Shown: positions 6,069-7,474 of the stretch, in pieces
Layout of the letters: each line of letters opens with the position of its first letter
Numbering within the stretch: the stretch's first letter is position 1
Assembly: GCA_016794735.1 (NCBI GenBank)
Contig: JAEUJK010000906.1
Location: 1-7,474 of the forward strand
Length of the DNA: 7,474 nucleotides
Origin: Gemmatimonadota bacterium
GTDB taxonomy: Bacteria > Gemmatimonadota > Gemmatimonadetes > Gemmatimonadales > Gemmatimonadaceae
Direction of reading: 5' to 3'
The notes under the pieces: generated by a model
What the model was told of the DNA's origin: nothing
What the model saw: only the letters and a program-made list of their open reading frames with translations
The model's database searches: none
Translations under genes and position numbers: made by a program

Positions 6069-7343
6069 ACGCGACCGGCGCCCGGGCAGCAGGCGCACGC
6101 CACGCTGCCAGGTGAGGTATTCCCAGCCCCACTCGAGCAGCACGATGAGGCGGTTGCGGAAGCCGGCGAGGTAGGCGATGTGCAGGAAGAGCCACAGCAG
6201 CCACGCGATCGTCCCGCCGAACCGCAGGCCCCCGGGCAGGTCGGCCACGGCGCGATGCCTGCCTAACGTGGCCATGTCGCCGCGGTTCTGGTAGCGAAAC
6301 GGCCGCCGCGCGCGCCGCTCCAGCGTGCGCACGATGTTGTCCGCCGCACAACGCCCACCCTGCATCGCGCCCTGCGCCACCCCGGGCACGGGGCGTCCGT
6401 TGGGCTGCGTGGTCACCGCCATGTCGCCCACCACGAACACCTCGGGATGCGCGGCCACCGACAGGTCCGGTTCCACCAGCACGCGACCCACACGATCCGT
6501 CGGCCCCACCTGGCGACCCAACGCCGACGCCTGGTTCCCGGCGGCCCAGAACACGGTGCGCGTCTCCACGACCTCGTCCCCGAGCCGCACGTGGGTCGGC
6601 GTCACCTCGGTGACCATCGTCTGGACTCGCACATCCACGCCCATCGCACGCAGGTCGTCGAGCGCGCGCGCCGAAAGCTCCTCGGGCATGGTCGGCAATA
6701 CCCGCGGACCACCCTCCACGAGGATGACGCGCGTCTGCGTGGTGTCGATGCGGCGGAAGTCGCGGCGCAACGCATGACGCGCGATGAGGACCATGATCCC
6801 CGCGAGTTCGGCACCGGTGGGACCGCCCCCGACGATCACGATCGTCTGCCAGGCGCGCTGTTCCGCCTCGTCCTCGGTCGCCTCGGCGCGCTCGAACGCC
6901 TCGAGGAAACGCGAACGCATCTCGAGTGCATCGTCCAGCGACTTGAGCCCGGGCGCATCGCGCTCCCATTCCGGGTGCCCGAAGTACGCGTGCCTCGACC
7001 CCGCCGCGACGACGAGGAAGTCGTACGACTCCTCGCGATCACCGTCGACGGTGACGGTCCGCGCCACCGGGTTGATCGTGGTCACGTCGCCGAGCAGGAC
7101 TTCGGTGTTGTCCTGCCCACGCAGGTACCACCGGATCGGGACGGCAATGTCGCTCGGTGCCAGCGTGGCCGACGCCACCTGGTAGAGCAGCGGCTGGAAG
7201 ACGTAGTGATTGTGGCGATCGATCACGAGCACGTCGACGTTGGCGTGCCGCAGCCCCTGCGCCGCCGCGATCCCGCCGAACCCGCCGCCGATGATGATGA
7301 CGCGTGGCCGGCGGTGCCCTTCCGCACGATCCTTGGCGCTCAT
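6063..7343 (-). CDS. ndh: Type II NADH dehydrogenase (NDH-2), NAD(P)/FAD-dependent oxidoreductase
   Basis: 426 residues, the usual NDH-2 length. The enzyme passes electrons from NADH through FAD to membrane quinone without pumping protons, on the cytoplasmic face of the membrane. The first Rossmann fold has GGGFGG (19-24, FAD), followed by the family-typical NHYVFQPLLYQVA (45-57) and VVAAGS (111-116). The second Rossmann fold, for NADH, has GGGPTGAELAG (172-182). VFVVGD (302-307) contacts FAD, and PGVAQGAMQGG (320-330) resembles the quinone-site segment. The C-terminal hydrophobic WLLWLFLHIAYLAGFRNR (381-398) is the membrane-binding helix seen in these proteins. There is no signal peptide, as expected. 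ATG 7341-7343 overlaps the stop of the upstream minus-strand gene as ATGA, suggesting translational coupling; no strong Shine-Dalgarno is seen. The gene symbol reflects family membership; I cannot separate it from close paralogues such as sulfide:quinone oxidoreductase relatives beyond these motifs. Confidence 0.9.
   Translation of the reverse strand: MSAKDRAEGHRRPRVIIIGGGFGGIAAAQGLRHANVDVLVIDRHNHYVFQPLLYQVASATLAPSDIAVPIRWYLRGQDNTEVLLGDVTTINPVARTVTVDGDREESYDFLVVAAGSRHAYFGHPEWERDAPGLKSLDDALEMRSRFLEAFERAEATEDEAEQRAWQTIVIVGGGPTGAELAGIMVLIARHALRRDFRRIDTTQTRVILVEGGPRVLPTMPEELSARALDDLRAMGVDVRVQTMVTEVTPTHVRLGDEVVETRTVFWAAGNQASALGRQVGPTDRVGRVLVEPDLSVAAHPEVFVVGDMAVTTQPNGRPVPGVAQGAMQGGRCAADNIVRTLERRARRPFRYQNRGDMATLGRHRAVADLPGGLRFGGTIAWLLWLFLHIAYLAGFRNRLIVLLEWGWEYLTWQRGVRLLPGRRSRA
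6261..6268 (-). repeat. CGTTAGGC octamer, copy 7
   Basis: In sense in the NADH dehydrogenase gene, read acg-tta-ggc (Thr-Leu-Gly in ATLGRH). This is the only TTA codon of the gene and lies 200 bp from copy 6. Confidence 0.9.
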
Positions 7344-7474
7344 GGCACCACGGTGCCCGGCTTCGCCGACAGCAGGTTCACGAACAGGCGCGCCGCCCCG
7401 GGGACCCCGTTGGGGAGTTGCCGGAAGAACGCAAGCGACGTGTAGACATACATCCCCTTCCCGTACGGCGCGAC
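7340..7474 (-). CDS. C-terminal end of a larger gene, possibly a PIG-L (LmbE) deacetylase-type protein
   Basis: On the minus strand the frame is open from base 7474 to a TGA at 7340-7342, giving 44 residues that end in ..KPGTVVP. The visible stretch includes PYGKGMYVYTSLAFFRQLP and GVPGAARLFVNLL. It reads like the last strand and helix of a ThuA/glutamine-amidotransferase-like fold, where a GkG-x-x-x-Yts strand is common. Similar RQLP..GA.RL..NLL endings occur, as I recall, at the C-terminus of long PIG-L family deacetylases of Gemmatimonadota and Acidobacteria. The assignment is tentative because catalytic motifs would lie off the right edge. It overlaps the ndh start by 4 bp (ATGA), so the two are almost certainly in one operon. 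Confidence 0.55.
   Translation of the reverse strand, partial: VAPYGKGMYVYTSLAFFRQLPNGVPGAARLFVNLLSAKPGTVVP

Noticed and set aside
338..6266. TTA codons as bldA-type developmental control
   Set aside because: That system is a Streptomyces feature. Here TTA codons follow a fixed DNA octamer, and the genes do not look actinobacterial.
5398..6969. Long open frame on the minus strand, 523 codons
   Set aside because: It lies antisense to the esterase and out of frame over the NADH dehydrogenase gene, both of which have clear motifs. Its product is an Arg/Gly/Ala-rich low-complexity string with no recognisable domain, as expected for a shadow frame in GC-rich DNA.
6447..7445. Long open frame on the plus strand, 332 codons
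   Set aside because: Fully antisense to NDH-2, rich in Arg/His/Asp, no motif, and runs past the ATGA junction of two real genes.
1..7474. tRNA, rRNA, CRISPR, insertion sequence or prophage signals
   Set aside because: No cloverleaf, regularly spaced direct repeats, transposase or integrase motif, or terminal inverted repeats were seen; the window is almost fully accounted for by ordinary genes.

Overview
The window is GC-rich DNA, by eye well above 60% G+C, with densely packed genes from a free-living bacterium. Three things suggest Gemmatimonadota or a close relative: the high GC; secreted proteins whose signal peptides end in -AQ (GAQ, EAQ, GAQ); and the gene set (serine hydrolases, a TolB-like/CehA metallohydrolase, small glycine-zipper proteins, a type II NADH dehydrogenase). 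This placement is inference; no rRNA or other marker gene is present.

Layout from left to right. A plus-strand serine beta-lactamase-family hydrolase enters from the left edge without its SxxK region and ends at 1240. It converges on a minus-strand block that reads leftward from 4918 to 1275. In transcription order this block holds an 800-residue secreted protein (TolB-like propeller plus CehA/PHP metallohydrolase, 4918-2516), then two tandem paralogous secreted glycine-zipper proteins (2369-1857 and 1841-1275). A hairpin fills the gap between the two convergent stop codons at 1240 and 1275. A 161-bp divergent region (4919-5079) separates the block from a plus-strand lipoprotein esterase of the alpha/beta-hydrolase BD-FAE type (5080-6066). 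This esterase runs tail to tail, with a 4-bp overlap, into a minus-strand type II NADH dehydrogenase (7343-6063). The dehydrogenase is itself coupled by an ATGA overlap to a further minus-strand gene cut by the right edge.

Four of the seven genes encode proteins with clear export signals, and the truncated serine hydrolase is probably exported too. The theme is extracytoplasmic hydrolysis and envelope function. NDH-2 is the one clear respiratory, cytoplasmic-side protein. No metabolic pathway links the genes, and I see no RNA genes, CRISPR array, insertion sequence or prophage.

The most unusual signal is the octamer CGTTAGGC (or its complement GCCTAACG), present seven times in 7.5 kb where roughly 0.2-0.3 copies are expected. 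It supplies five of the six in-frame TTA leucine codons of these genes and, at 6061-6068, the stop codons of two convergent genes. No untranslated stretch exceeds about 165 bp.
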